Positions 8,916-19,100 of a stretch of DNA of 64,000 nucleotides are shown in pieces (position 1 is the first letter of the stretch; every line of letters starts with the position of its first letter). The DNA lies in the NCBI RefSeq assembly GCF_029285175.1, contig NZ_JABEDH010000006.1, forward strand, positions 92,743 to 156,742, written 5' to 3'. Position numbers and translations under genes: made by a program. The notes under the pieces were generated by a model that was given only the letters and a program-made list of their open reading frames with translations, searched no databases and was not told the origin of the DNA. Origin of the DNA: Sulfitobacter sp. M05. GTDB lineage: Bacteria; Pseudomonadota; Alphaproteobacteria; Rhodobacterales; Rhodobacteraceae.

Positions 8916-9770
8916 ATGTCTCGCTTTTCAATCGCCGGCATCCAGATGCACATCACGATGCACAACAACATCAACGAGATGCGCAAACGCATGGAGATTT
9001 TGTTCAGCCTCTATCCATGGGTACAAATGGTTGTGTTCAGCGAATTGGCCCCGCATGGCCCAAACAAGACTGCCTCCCAACCTATCGGCGGCAAAATCGA
9101 ACAGGACCTTGCCGAGCTGGCCCGCCGCTTTGATTGCTGGCTGATCCCCGGCAGCTATTTCGAAAAGAACGGCGACAACATCTATAACACCACCCCGGTA
9201 TTCAACCCCGCAGGCGAGGTCGTGACCCGCTATCGCAAGATGTTCCCCTTTACCCCTTACGAAGAAGGCGTGACCCAAGGCGAGGATTTCTGCATCTTTG
9301 ACGTTCCGGGGGCTGGCCGTTTCGGCGTGTCGATCTGCTATGATCTTTGGTTCCCCGAAGTGACCCGCACCCTGACATCCATGGGCGCTGAGGTAATTAT
9401 CAACCCTGTACTGGCCAGCTTTGTTGACCGTCCTGCCGATCTGGCAATTGCTCAGGGATCAGCCGCAATGTTCCAAAGCTACATCTTCCACATCAACGGC
9501 TTGTTGGCGGGTGGCAACGGGTATTCGCTGGTGATTGATCCCGCTGGGCAAATCCTGCACCGGGGCAATGTGCAAGAAGAGATGATCCCGATCGAGGTTG
9601 ATTTTGAACTGGTCCGCCGTTCACGGCGCGAGGGCATCTTGCGCATGGGTCAACCCCACAAAAGCTTCCGCGACAATCAGGTGCGATTCCCGGTTTATGA
9701 GCCAGAGTTCGACCGCAGCTATCTGGACAGCCTTGGGCCACTGGAAAAACCCGGGCGTCCCCTGTCTTGA
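8916..9770 (+). CDS. carbon-nitrogen hydrolase (nitrilase/amidase superfamily)
   Basis: A 284-residue nitrilase-fold enzyme that hydrolyses a C-N bond, usually a linear amide or N-carbamoyl group. The full triad is present: Glu43 (VFSELAPHG), Lys108 (RYRKMFPF) and Cys141 (SICYDLWFPE). A GGAG ribosome site lies 6 nt before the ATG. It directly follows the C45 gene and ends at a strong hairpin. With the ATP-grasp ligase and C45 enzyme it forms a make-and-break amide chemistry set; the substrate cannot be told from the sequence. Confidence 0.9.
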   Translation: MSRFSIAGIQMHITMHNNINEMRKRMEILFSLYPWVQMVVFSELAPHGPNKTASQPIGGKIEQDLAELARRFDCWLIPGSYFEKNGDNIYNTTPVFNPAGEVVTRYRKMFPFTPYEEGVTQGEDFCIFDVPGAGRFGVSICYDLWFPEVTRTLTSMGAEVIINPVLASFVDRPADLAIAQGSAAMFQSYIFHINGLLAGGNGYSLVIDPAGQILHRGNVQEEMIPIEVDFELVRRSRREGILRMGQPHKSFRDNQVRFPVYEPEFDRSYLDSLGPLEKPGRPLS

Positions 9771-9815
9771 TGGAATACAGGGACGGCCTGAACGACAGGT
9801 GCCCCCACAACGATC

Positions 9816-9840
9816 AACACCGGCGGATGACGCCGGTGTT
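9816..9840 (+). terminator. hairpin terminator after the amidase gene
   Basis: A perfect 10-bp stem, AACACCGGCG (9816-9825) with its complement (9831-9840), and a 5-nt loop, followed within 10 nt by a short T stretch. It lies between the convergent amidase gene and the first response-regulator gene and closes the 5.8-9.8 kb transcription unit. Confidence 0.7.
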
Positions 9841-9884
9841 TCCCACTCTTTTAGTACAAAACAAGTGATCAGCAGCCCCCGCCA

Positions 9885-10829
9885 TCAACCGCTGGCGGCG
9901 TCGGTTTCCAACCGCTTCTGAAGCAATTGGCGCGCCCGATCGAATGTCGGTTTAACACGTTTTGTCTTGCTGGCATTGGGCCGGAACGGGCGCCCCAGTG
10001 CAACCGCGACAGGGCATCCCAGCCGCGCCTGTTGCAAACGTTCCGACTTTGCCAAATGGGCCTTAATCGTCGGTTCCAACGCCAACCATTCATCCTGAAT
10101 GCTGCACGCCGCGATCATAATAAATGTGCCTGAGCCCACATAGGTGCCCAGCAATCTGGAATTGTCCGCGGCGGCAGAGATACTGTTCCAGACCTCAGAC
10201 AAAACTATGGCCAGTTCTTCGTCAGTACAGGTCCGGTACAGCGTATCAAACAACAGGATTTGTCCCGCAAAAACGGATGTCTCATCAACCCTGTAACGTT
10301 CCATCGTTGACAGGTAGTTACCCAACGAGAACTCGTCCGTATGTTGTCTGACACCGCGCAGGCAAACCGCATCGTCAAGGCCAAACCCATGTTCACCTTC
10401 GGTCCCCTCCTGTCCCGCAGGCAGGTCTTTGACGTCCAGAATTATCCGGTGTTCCGCCATCATGCGTTGGGCAATTTGCAGCCTGATACCAATACCTTTT
10501 ACGTCAAACGGCTTGGCAATATAGTCATTCGCACCAGCACCGAACGCACTTTCGATAGAGCGCCGGTCAGATTGCGCCGTCAGCATGATGATCGGTGTAT
10601 CCACATACAACGGTAACTGCCGGACTTTCCGACACAAGGTCACACCATCCATTTCCGGCATGGCAATGTCGAGAACCAGAACATCGAACCGTCCCTCATC
10701 CCGATCAAGAATTTCAAGTGCCGCACGTCCGGATGCTGCGACGACAACATCGTCATGGCCCTGTTGCTTCAGGACCACTGACAGCAAATCCAATACGATC
10801 GGGTCGTCATCTACAGCGAGAATTCTCAT
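9885..10829 (-). CDS. response regulator: receiver plus degenerate GGDEF-like domain (paralogue 1)
   Basis: A 314-residue protein. Residues 1-120 are a CheY-like receiver with the acidic pocket at MRILAVDDDP, phosphoacceptor Asp54 (VLVLDIAMPEMDG) and conserved Lys in YIAKPFD. The C-terminal half (about 165-300) lacks any DNA-binding motif. It contains YVGSGTF at 230-236 where a diguanylate cyclase would show R-x-GGDEF, so I read it as a decayed GGDEF fold without cyclase chemistry. Two sister genes with the same layout lie at 11074 and 12194, and the three share almost the same first 11 residues. An AAGGAA ribosome site supports the start. It is divergent to paralogue 2. The output mechanism is unknown. 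Confidence 0.8.
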   Translation of the reverse strand: MRILAVDDDPIVLDLLSVVLKQQGHDDVVVAASGRAALEILDRDEGRFDVLVLDIAMPEMDGVTLCRKVRQLPLYVDTPIIMLTAQSDRRSIESAFGAGANDYIAKPFDVKGIGIRLQIAQRMMAEHRIILDVKDLPAGQEGTEGEHGFGLDDAVCLRGVRQHTDEFSLGNYLSTMERYRVDETSVFAGQILLFDTLYRTCTDEELAIVLSEVWNSISAAADNSRLLGTYVGSGTFIMIAACSIQDEWLALEPTIKAHLAKSERLQQARLGCPVAVALGRPFRPNASKTKRVKPTFDRARQLLQKRLETDAASG

Positions 10830-11073
10830 CTTGTTTCCTTGCCAATCATAAAGTTGCCAAGATGGATGCCCCAGAACTTAGGCAAATTTGTGGAAAGTTT
10901 TCGCCGTTTTCTGGCGCAAAAGGCCAAATAGGGCCGAAATGAGGGTTTCCCTCTCAAGTTGTCTAAAACTTGTCACAAACTGGCCACTGATTTGCCGAGG
11001 ATTGCTGATCTGTTGAACGTGAGTAAATTGGCGGGCCGCTCCATTCGCCATTCAAAGATAGGAAACCACAGCA

Positions 11074-12039
11074 ATGCGCATTTTGGCAGTAGATGACGAT
11101 CCGATCATTCTTGATCTCCTTGCGGACTGTTTGACCGAGGATCTGGGCTATCATCTTCACATGTATGACTCAGCGGAAAGCGCGCTGGAGGCATTACATG
11201 AAACACAGCAGCCTTTTGACTGTATCCTGCTGGACATTATGCTGCCCGGAATGGACGGCATCCAGATGTGTGAATTGCTGCGCCAAACGACGCAATGCTA
11301 CTCCACGCCTATCCTGATGATCACTGCTAGCAACGAAGTTGGCTTGATGGCACGGGCCTTCGAAGCCGGCGCGACAGATTTTATCAACAAACCCCTGAAA
11401 CCGGTCGAATTGACCGGGCGGGTTGTGATGGCCGGTTTGCTGAACCAAAGCCTTGCCAAAGCGCAGCACACAATGAGCGCACTCAGCGACTCCATGAAAC
11501 TGCGCTTTGATGAGCCGCTGGATCTAGGCGTACCGGGAATGACCACCATTCTGGCACATGAAAATCAATTGCTGCGCTGTAGCGCGAACTGTTTTGCCAT
11601 GTCGATGTTCACCCTTAATGTTTCGGGTCTGCGTGGCATTTACCGGACCGTCAGGTCGCCGGCCTTCCGTCAGTGCCTTGAGATCATCGGAGCAACAGCG
11701 GTCAAGACACTGAACGAAAAGAACCTCAACCTATCTTACGTCGGCAATGGGCGTTTCTTTGGTACCGTCATGGACCGCAAGCGTATGGATCAGGATAAAC
11801 TGACAACGGAGTTTGCCGAACACCTGCAAGCGGCCTGGGATTTTACCCAGACTGGTGTGCCAGTGCCGCCCAGCTGTACCTTTTCACAAGTCTCGCCACA
11901 ACGCATGTGGTCGAACCTCTCTGCCAGCGACAAACTTAGAGACTGCATCAACATCGAATCATCCGGGCCCCATCTTACTGCCAGCGAAGAAAACGATCTG
12001 TTTGCCCGGCTCAACAACAAACTTTCTGAAGAAGGATAA
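11074..12039 (+). CDS. response regulator: receiver plus degenerate GGDEF-like domain (paralogue 2)
   Basis: A 321-residue protein with an N-terminal receiver: acidic pair in AVDDDP, phosphoacceptor Asp54 in CILLDIMLPGMDG, and Lys in FINKPLKP. The C-terminal domain is the same type as in its two neighbours. Here the loop reads YVGNGRF at 222-228 in place of a GGDEF signature, the most divergent version of the three. No helix-turn-helix is visible. An AGGA element precedes the ATG. It is the first gene of the rightward group that continues with paralogue 3 and Hpt, 154 bp on. Confidence 0.8.
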   Translation: MRILAVDDDPIILDLLADCLTEDLGYHLHMYDSAESALEALHETQQPFDCILLDIMLPGMDGIQMCELLRQTTQCYSTPILMITASNEVGLMARAFEAGATDFINKPLKPVELTGRVVMAGLLNQSLAKAQHTMSALSDSMKLRFDEPLDLGVPGMTTILAHENQLLRCSANCFAMSMFTLNVSGLRGIYRTVRSPAFRQCLEIIGATAVKTLNEKNLNLSYVGNGRFFGTVMDRKRMDQDKLTTEFAEHLQAAWDFTQTGVPVPPSCTFSQVSPQRMWSNLSASDKLRDCINIESSGPHLTASEENDLFARLNNKLSEEG

Positions 12040-12193
12040 ACCGGTGGTCGTTGGGAAAACTGCAACAAAAGCGGATTTTTTCAAGTATTGTTTCAAGATG
12101 CCCAATTTTGGCCACCTTTTACCGGCACGTTGATATAAGAACAAAAAATCCTGACGATTGCCTTCCGGCAAAATGCAGGCAACGGAGAAAACG

Positions 12194-13183
12194 ATGAAAA
12201 TCCTCGCGGTCGATGACGATCCTATTATTCTTGAACTGCTGGACCAGTTCGTATGCATGATAGGTGAACATGAGCTGACAACAGCACTGTCCGGCCCGGA
12301 AGCCCTCCAGCTTTTGGAAGCTTCTGAAGCGGAAGTATTCGATTGCTTTCTCTTTGATATCCAGATGCCACAGATGGACGGGATCGACCTGACCAAGAAT
12401 GTCCGTTCTCTGCCGTCCTATACTGACACCCCGATCCTGATGCTGACCGCGATGTCGGACAAACGCTATGTCGATGCGGCGTTCTCCGCTGGGGCAACTG
12501 ATTACATCACCAAACCTTTCGAGGTGCCGGAATTGCGCGCGCGGCTAGGTCTGGTCGAAGGCCTTGTTCAGGCACGTCAGGAACGCACCCGCAAGATTTT
12601 CGCGACACAGAATATCTCATCGCCTTCGGAACCGGATGCGCCGGACAACGCGTTGGAACTGCATGAACCAATTTCGATCTATGACGTCGATAATGTGATT
12701 GAATACATGGCGATGCAGAACTATGTGGCCCAGCTTTCACGCGGTGCCCTGTTCGGGTCAACGACTTTTGCCTTCACGATCCGCAAAATTGATGAACACC
12801 ATCAATCCATGACACCCTTCGAGTTCTACAGCCTGATCTCGGATGTCGCGGAAATTATCTCTGACACGCTTGCCGGGCACCAGTTCCTGATGGCCTATGC
12901 CGGCAGTGGCACTTTTGTCTGCGTCACGGAAAGTGGCTGGCGACCGAAAATGTCGGCCCTGATGGACGCCGTGAACCTATCGCTGTCCCGGACCGAGCTT
13001 TATGATAATTCGGCCCGCAAACTTTATGTCCGCGTCAGCGCGGGCGAGGCAATCCGGTTGATCTGGAAATCTGCCGATTCAGTGATGGAGGCCGTCGCAG
13101 CGGCCCATACGTCAGCAGAAGCTGCCAGTGAAGCACACGAGCGGTCAATGTCCGACCTCTGGTCAGTGGAGCAAAGAGCATGA
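12194..13183 (+). CDS. response regulator: receiver plus degenerate GGDEF-like domain (paralogue 3)
   Basis: A 329-residue protein, start chosen at the ATG preceded by GGAG rather than an in-frame ATG 36 nt upstream. The receiver has phosphoacceptor Asp55 (FLFDIQMPQMDG) and Lys in YITKPFE. The C-terminal domain carries YAGSGTF at 235-241 in the place of a GGDEF motif. Its stop overlaps the start of the Hpt gene by 4 bp, so receiver and phosphotransfer protein are made together. That is direct support for a phosphorelay in which this protein gives phosphate to, or takes it from, the Hpt histidine. Confidence 0.82.
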   Translation: MKILAVDDDPIILELLDQFVCMIGEHELTTALSGPEALQLLEASEAEVFDCFLFDIQMPQMDGIDLTKNVRSLPSYTDTPILMLTAMSDKRYVDAAFSAGATDYITKPFEVPELRARLGLVEGLVQARQERTRKIFATQNISSPSEPDAPDNALELHEPISIYDVDNVIEYMAMQNYVAQLSRGALFGSTTFAFTIRKIDEHHQSMTPFEFYSLISDVAEIISDTLAGHQFLMAYAGSGTFVCVTESGWRPKMSALMDAVNLSLSRTELYDNSARKLYVRVSAGEAIRLIWKSADSVMEAVAAAHTSAEAASEAHERSMSDLWSVEQRA

Positions 13184-13524
13184 AAGATACTATGGACGCC
13201 CTACCCGGCATTGAACGGATCAAAGAGCGCTTCATTGGCATGTTACAAGAGCGCCAGACCACCATTGCGCAACACGCGCTTTCCGCGTGGAAAAGCACCG
13301 ATCCGACCAAAGCTGCGGCCCATCTTGAAACTGCGCAAGGGATCTTGCATCAGATTTCAGGCAGCGCGGGCTCCTTGGGCTTTCATGACCTGGGTCTGGC
13401 TGCACGCAACGCTGAGAACGCAATCATTGCCCATCTTGGCGATCCGTCATCTGAACTGATTGACGCCGTGGAACTGATCGACGGCTTCGTCGGCGAAGGT
13501 CAGAAGGTCATCGCGCAGCGCTAA
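13180..13524 (+). CDS. stand-alone histidine phosphotransfer (Hpt) protein
   Basis: A 114-residue, probably all-helical protein. The Hpt signature is HQISGSAGSLGF, with phosphorylatable His57 followed by the usual Lys-to-Ser variation (KGSAG becomes SGSAG). It overlaps the receiver/GGDEF-like gene upstream by 4 bp. It would shuttle phosphoryl groups between the hybrid kinase receiver (gene at 16197-19388) and the local receivers. No kinase or other domain is fused to it. Confidence 0.85.
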   Translation: MKDTMDALPGIERIKERFIGMLQERQTTIAQHALSAWKSTDPTKAAAHLETAQGILHQISGSAGSLGFHDLGLAARNAENAIIAHLGDPSSELIDAVELIDGFVGEGQKVIAQR

Positions 13525-13989
13525 TGAAACGCTGGGCTTCGAGTATGCCATCTGGCAGGCTTAACCAAAAATTCCTATGGTATCGAAAACTTGGCCTCAG
13601 GGATCTTTCGATGCCCCTATTTGCCCATGATACTTGGCCCGGTGATCCTACGCGACAACAGGCCTGACGCCCCCCGCGTTACTGGCAACAATTCTGGCGC
13701 GGGGCCATCCCCTGATCCGGCATTTTCTGTATTTTAGAGCGCTCCGCCTTAAACCTGATCAACGTTCTGCCATGCGCCAAAACCGTACCGAAGCGCGTGT
13801 TCATCAATACGAGATAGCCAAGAAAACTAAAAATCTGCCAGAGCAACACCCCGACAGACCCGTATTCAAAAAAGCCAACAACCCTGACTATAGCGCCCGA
13901 CCTTAAACATGAATCCCCAATACCCTGCCACGCTGCGCGCTCTCGGGACATCGGGGATACGAAATGCTTCAGGTTAAAGGCAGGACACT
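13525..13989. other. gene-free spacer between convergent signalling operons
   Basis: A 465-bp gap between the Hpt gene and the leftward single-receiver gene. It has a weak 7-bp inverted repeat (13672-13678 with 13698-13704), but no convincing terminator, RNA gene or repeat was seen. A 90-codon leftward frame inside it is not supported (see rejected items). Confidence 0.5.
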
Positions 13990-14379
13990 TTAGGCGGCGG
14001 CGGTCATGCCTGCTTTTTGCATCGCTTCTTTGATCTGATCGCCTAGCGAAATCGGGTCGAAGGGCTTGCTGATCACGTCAGCGGCCCCGATCTGCAACAG
14101 CTCATCAATCTCGGCGTGCTGCGCCCGCGCAGTCATAAAGATCGCCGGCACGGTTGCGAATTCTGGTTTTTCCCGCATCTTTTCCAGCGTCTGACGACCG
14201 GTCATGCCCGGCATCATCATATCCAACAACACTACGTCAGGCGTGTAGTTCTCGACATAGGCCAGTGCTGCCTCGCCAGTCTCGCACTGCACCACATCAA
14301 ATTCACCCGAGAGGCTGAGCGCCATGTCGGCAATCTCGCGGATGTCCGCGTCATCTTCTACGTGTAATAGTTTGATCAT
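13990..14379 (-). CDS. single-domain CheY-like response regulator
   Basis: About 129 residues, entirely a receiver domain: acidic pair in LLHVEDDADI, phosphoacceptor Asp53 (VVLLDMMMPGMTG), Thr/Ala switch region FMTARAQ, and Lys in VISKPFDP. The ATG at 14379 has a GGAG 8 nt upstream. An alternative ATG at 14397 would overlap the kinase stop by 4 bp. Either way it is co-transcribed with, and translated just after, the PAS histidine kinase, which makes it the most likely cognate partner. It has no output domain, so it acts by protein contact or as a phosphate sink. Confidence 0.88.
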   Translation of the reverse strand: MIKLLHVEDDADIREIADMALSLSGEFDVVQCETGEAALAYVENYTPDVVLLDMMMPGMTGRQTLEKMREKPEFATVPAIFMTARAQHAEIDELLQIGAADVISKPFDPISLGDQIKEAMQKAGMTAAA

Positions 14380-14393
14380 CTCGAAGTCTCCGA

Positions 14394-16052
14394 TCATGCA
14401 ATGCGTTTGACGTCAACGTCATCAACCGCGTTAGAAGCTGGTTCGTTTTTCGGAAGGTTAAAGAAGAATGTCGTACCGACACCTTCTTTTGTGTCGAAAC
14501 CAATAGTCCCGCCAAGGTTTTCAACAATGGCTTTACAGATGCTCAATCCAAGACCAGTACCACCCATGGCAGCCCGGTCCGAATTCGTCATATCGGCAAA
14601 ACGGTCGAAGATCTTGCCTTGCTCGGCCAGCGGAATCCCCTGCCCCTCATCTTTCACCGACACACGCACGTGTTCGCCCGCATCGGCAATATCAAGAACA
14701 ATACGCCCGTTTGGCGGCGAGAATTTATAGGCATTCGACATCAGATTGGTCAGGACCTGAATGAACCTGTTCGGATCTGTCTTTAGGAACACCGGCTTGT
14801 CAGCACCGCTCAGGGTTACAACAACACCGAAACGTTGCTGCAACATGGCGTTCGCCCGATCAGCTTCTTTCAGAAGCTCAACCAGATCAACGTCGCTGAT
14901 ATCAAACTCCATCTGACCGTTTGAAATCTTGTCCATGTCCAGAATGTCGTTGATGATCAGGATCAAACGGTCCGCGTTACGATGCGCAATCTCAAGCAGC
15001 GCCAGCGCCTTGTCTGGCAACTCGCCTGCCGAACCGGACAACAGCAGCCCCATGGCCCCCTTGATCGAGGTCAGCGGAGACCGCAGTTCATGACTCACTG
15101 TCGAGATAAATGCCGATTTGCGCTGCTCCTGCTCCAACCGGTGCGAAATATCCGTTGAAACGATAAGATATCTGCCAGCCCCTCTGGGATCAGGCAGATA
15201 CTTGATGCTGACATACATTGGTGTGCCAACCAACTCGGCTTCGAACTGTGTCGTGACATCGCCCGAGGCACGCAGCGCGCGGCACGCCTTCAAAACGGAT
15301 TCGATTTCGCTGGCCAGATTGAAGTCACCCAGATCTTTCTCCAGATACTCCTCATTGACCAATTTCAGTCGTTCTTTGGCTGAGCCGTTGAGATAGCTAA
15401 ACTTTTCGGTCTGCGCGTCGATGATCCAAATGTCATCGCGCAGCTCATTCAGGGTTTGCGCGGAATGGCGCTCCGCCTGCAACTTACTTGTTTCTGTAAC
15501 GTCGGTACGGGCCGAAATTGACCCTGCCCAGTTACCTTTTTTGTCAAAGATCGGGATGATCGTTGCCTGCGTTACAAGGGTGCTACCGTCTTTGCGCCGC
15601 AAATGGGTTTCACCTTGCCAGGTACTGCCTTGTTCGAGAAAATTGCGAATGTCGCAGGTCTGTGATTGGGACACTTCGTCGTACAACATCTTAACGTGCT
15701 GTCCGATAAGCTCTTTTCTATCATATCCGGTAAGTGCAAGAAGATGGTCGTTGACCTCGCTAAGGATCCCCTCATTGCTTACCATGTTGATACCGGCGTG
15801 CATATCAAGCGCCTGAAGCTGTTTTAGCATGTTAGAATGGGACCGCGCCGCCTCTGGTGCTTTCTGACCAAATGGACGGGTCCCTAACACCACGGGCAAG
15901 AAACCTGCGATCCCGATGGCACCGGCAGCGGGAATAATTCCGCCTGCGGCCTCAGGGAACACCGCAGAAGCCGCGCCGTACCATCCGGCTGCTAACCCGC
16001 ACCCTAGAGCCGCCGAAAATGCGGTGTCGCCTTTAAAATAAACCGGTCGCAC
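14394..16052 (-). CDS. PAS-domain sensor histidine kinase
   Basis: Roughly 552 residues from the GTG at 16052, which follows AAGGTG; a TTG at 16118 in the same frame lacks a ribosome site. The N-terminus has a hydrophobic, glycine/alanine-rich segment that may anchor it in the membrane. Two PAS-type sensor domains follow, one starting about ALDMHAGINMVSNEGILSE. Then comes a HisKA domain with phosphoacceptor His321 (STVSHELRSPL) and an HATPase domain with N-box NLMSNAYKFSP, DEGQGIP and GGTGLGLSI. Its stop overlaps or abuts the single-receiver gene. The signal sensed is unknown. Confidence 0.87.
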   Translation of the reverse strand: MRPVYFKGDTAFSAALGCGLAAGWYGAASAVFPEAAGGIIPAAGAIGIAGFLPVVLGTRPFGQKAPEAARSHSNMLKQLQALDMHAGINMVSNEGILSEVNDHLLALTGYDRKELIGQHVKMLYDEVSQSQTCDIRNFLEQGSTWQGETHLRRKDGSTLVTQATIIPIFDKKGNWAGSISARTDVTETSKLQAERHSAQTLNELRDDIWIIDAQTEKFSYLNGSAKERLKLVNEEYLEKDLGDFNLASEIESVLKACRALRASGDVTTQFEAELVGTPMYVSIKYLPDPRGAGRYLIVSTDISHRLEQEQRKSAFISTVSHELRSPLTSIKGAMGLLLSGSAGELPDKALALLEIAHRNADRLILIINDILDMDKISNGQMEFDISDVDLVELLKEADRANAMLQQRFGVVVTLSGADKPVFLKTDPNRFIQVLTNLMSNAYKFSPPNGRIVLDIADAGEHVRVSVKDEGQGIPLAEQGKIFDRFADMTNSDRAAMGGTGLGLSICKAIVENLGGTIGFDTKEGVGTTFFFNLPKNEPASNAVDDVDVKRIA

Positions 16053-16196
16053 AGTTTCACCTTTGCCTTTCCAACCCACGCCCCGCAAAATATCGCGAAG
16101 CAAAGCAATTTTAATCAATTCAAAAATACTATTGTCGATAAAGCGGGCATAAATGTGGCGCGCTCCACCAAATTAGGAATTTTGTCTACATACACA

Positions 16197-19100
16197 TCAA
16201 GATGCCAACGCATGGCAGCGGTTCACTTCTGCCGCAACTTCTGCAAGGTCCGTACGACCTTTAATCATACTAGAGAACAACCGCGGATCGGATTGCAGAT
16301 CAGTATCCGCAGACAAGCCAATCACCCGCACATCGGGTTTCAGCTTGCAAATATCGTCAAGCAGTTGCTGCGCCCGCCCGTCTGGCAGGCCCCAGTCAAG
16401 AATAACAACATCAGGCGAAGTTTTGCGAAGCAACCGTTTGGCCGCCGTTCCGGATGTCGCATGAGAAACCGTCGCGAATTCATCCAACGCCCCTGCGACA
16501 ACCTTAGCGAAATCTGCATCATCCTCAACATGCAACACCGACAGCTTGTTACCCGTCGCGGCCTTAGGCAAGGCCTCTACAGGAGCCTCAAGATGCGCCG
16601 AATTTTCGGACAATGGCAATGTGAACCAGAACACGGTCAAACCGTTCGGCGTACTCTTATAGCCGATTTTGCCGCCATGGCGCATAACAATCTGCCGTGT
16701 GATATTAAGCCCGAGGCCGGTTCCGCCCTTGGCTCGGGTATCCGAACTGTCCGCCTGCGAGAAGGCTTTGAATATGCGGTTCTTGAAGCTTTCGGGCACG
16801 CCTGGACCGGTATTCTGGATATAGACAATCGCCGTCTCCTCCAGCCGCTCCGCCTTAATCAGAACTTCGCTATCATTGTCGGAATACTTGCAGGCATTCG
16901 AAATCAAATTCGCCAGAATCTGCTTTGTCCGCCCCACATCCGCAAAAATGCTCAGGTCATCTTCAACGACCTCAACCCGCAAAGTGTTGGCATGAGTACT
17001 GGCGAAAGGTGTCATTTCCAACACCACAGTTTCCACAACCTCTGTCAGATCAACATCATCAAAGTTGAACGATATCTCTCCGGATGAAATTTTTTCAAGG
17101 TCCAGAATGTCGTTCACAATGTCAGTCAGACGGTTTGCATTCAGTCCGGCAATATCAATTAACCGGATCTGACCCTGACTCAGGTTTTCATCCTTGCTGG
17201 CCGTCAAAAGCCCCAACGCCCCTTTGATCGACGTCAATGGGGTGCGCAACTCGTGACTGACCGTAGATACGAACTGCCCCTTGATTAAATCAAGCTTCTT
17301 TTGGTCAGTGATATCAATGATCTGGGCAATGAACAGGTTGCCCCCGACATTCTTGTCAAACGACCAAGAAACATTCACCAGCCCCCAGCGTTCATCCTGC
17401 GAACCGTCCAATATCCGATGTTCCGCGGCATAGACCGTCGCGCTGCCGCTCTGCATCATCTGGGTGATTTGTTTGTACAACTCCTGACGGTCTTCTTCCG
17501 GCATCAAATCTGCCAGACTCACGCCATTAACCAATGCAATTTCGCTGCGTCCGGTCAGATGACAGAATGCCTTGTTCACGTTCCGGAACTTGCCCGTATC
17601 ATCCATAAGCGCCATACCGATGGGCGCGCTTGAAAGCACCTGCCGGAACTGCGCTTCGCTGGCCTCAAGCGCGTTACGATCCCGGCGCAGTTCGGTCACA
17701 TCCGATTGCGTCCCGATCAGGCGTAGTGCTTTGCCGTCAAGGTCGCGCTCCACAACCACCGCATCAGAACGCATCCAACGCCAACCACCTTCAACCGATT
17801 TAAGGCGGTACTCCGATGTTGAACGTTCCGTCCGCCCCTCAATACAATCCAGATCGGCCTTTTGCAGCAAGGGCAGGTCGTCAGGGTGTATACGCGAAAG
17901 GAAACTCTCTTGTGTGTTCATTCCGTTACACCCATCAGGATACCCCATGATCCGACACCAGGTTTCGGAAACTTCGGACAGACCGGTCACCAGATCAACG
18001 TCGAACACCCCGATCTCTGACCCTTGCAAAGCCATGTCGTTCAGTACCTTATGCCCCTTTAACTCCCGCTGGGCCTTGTTTTGCTCGGTAAGATCACGGG
18101 CAATCGCGGTCGTGCGCATTTCACCATCACTAGTCAGCCATTCGTTACACTGCAAATCCAGCTCAAGCACACGCCCGTTCTTGGTATGCCCCAAAGCGTT
18201 ATGATTTTCATCTGGATCATCAATTTCGGTGGTCAGAGCATCGAAATGCAAACGGCTCATTTCATCTTTCGTATATCCAAAACACCGCTCTGCCGCCTGA
18301 TTGGCCACCAAAACCTTGCCCGCTACGTCCAATACCAGAACAGAAATAACTGCGTTTTCAACAATCGACCGATTTTCCTCGGCACGGGCCTGCGCCTGAC
18401 GCCCGCTTTCCAGCGCACTGTTTCTAAGACTGTCAGCGCGTGCCTGAAGGTTTCTGAAAATCAGCACAACAAAAGCAGTCAGCGCCAGACCAGCAACCAA
18501 CACGGACAGCGGTTGATAGGACTTCAGCGCCGCATCAAATGCCACAGTGCTGTTATAGGACAGAACCCAGGTCCGGCCTATCTGATCAAACTCCTGTTGC
18601 GCGCTATAGACCCCTTTATCGCTTTTTCCCTCAGCCCCGTCAAAGATCAAAAGATCCTGCGTTGCGGTCTTGTCAAAAACCTGAAGACTATAGAGTTCGC
18701 CCTGCCCCAATGTCAGCCCTTGCAGCAGATTTTCCGCGACAAAAGCCGCGTTGACCCACCCCAAAAATACCGACTCTTCGCCGCTCTCTCCAGCATCGGT
18801 ATAGATGGGCATCAGCATGACAAACCCCGGCAACGATCTGTCTTCCTGCACCAGCTGTATCGGGGGCGTAATCTGCGGCATTCCAGTGTCGCGGGCTTCT
18901 TCCAAAACCAAGCCACGCTCTTTGGAGAAGCTGATATCAAGACCGACGGCCTTTGCGTTGGTCGCTTCCGGCTCAATGTATTTGACGATAAAATGCGGAT
19001 CACTTTGCGACCTGCGCTGGATCTCGAAGCCCGGCTGCCCCGCCGCGCGCGTGTCACGCACAAAATCGTCCAGTGCGGCATCAGGTACCTGCACGGAATA

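Noticed and set aside
13679..13951. A 90-codon leftward frame in the gap after the Hpt gene, with one hydrophobic stretch
   Set aside because: No ribosome site, unusual composition and no recognisable family; most likely a chance frame.
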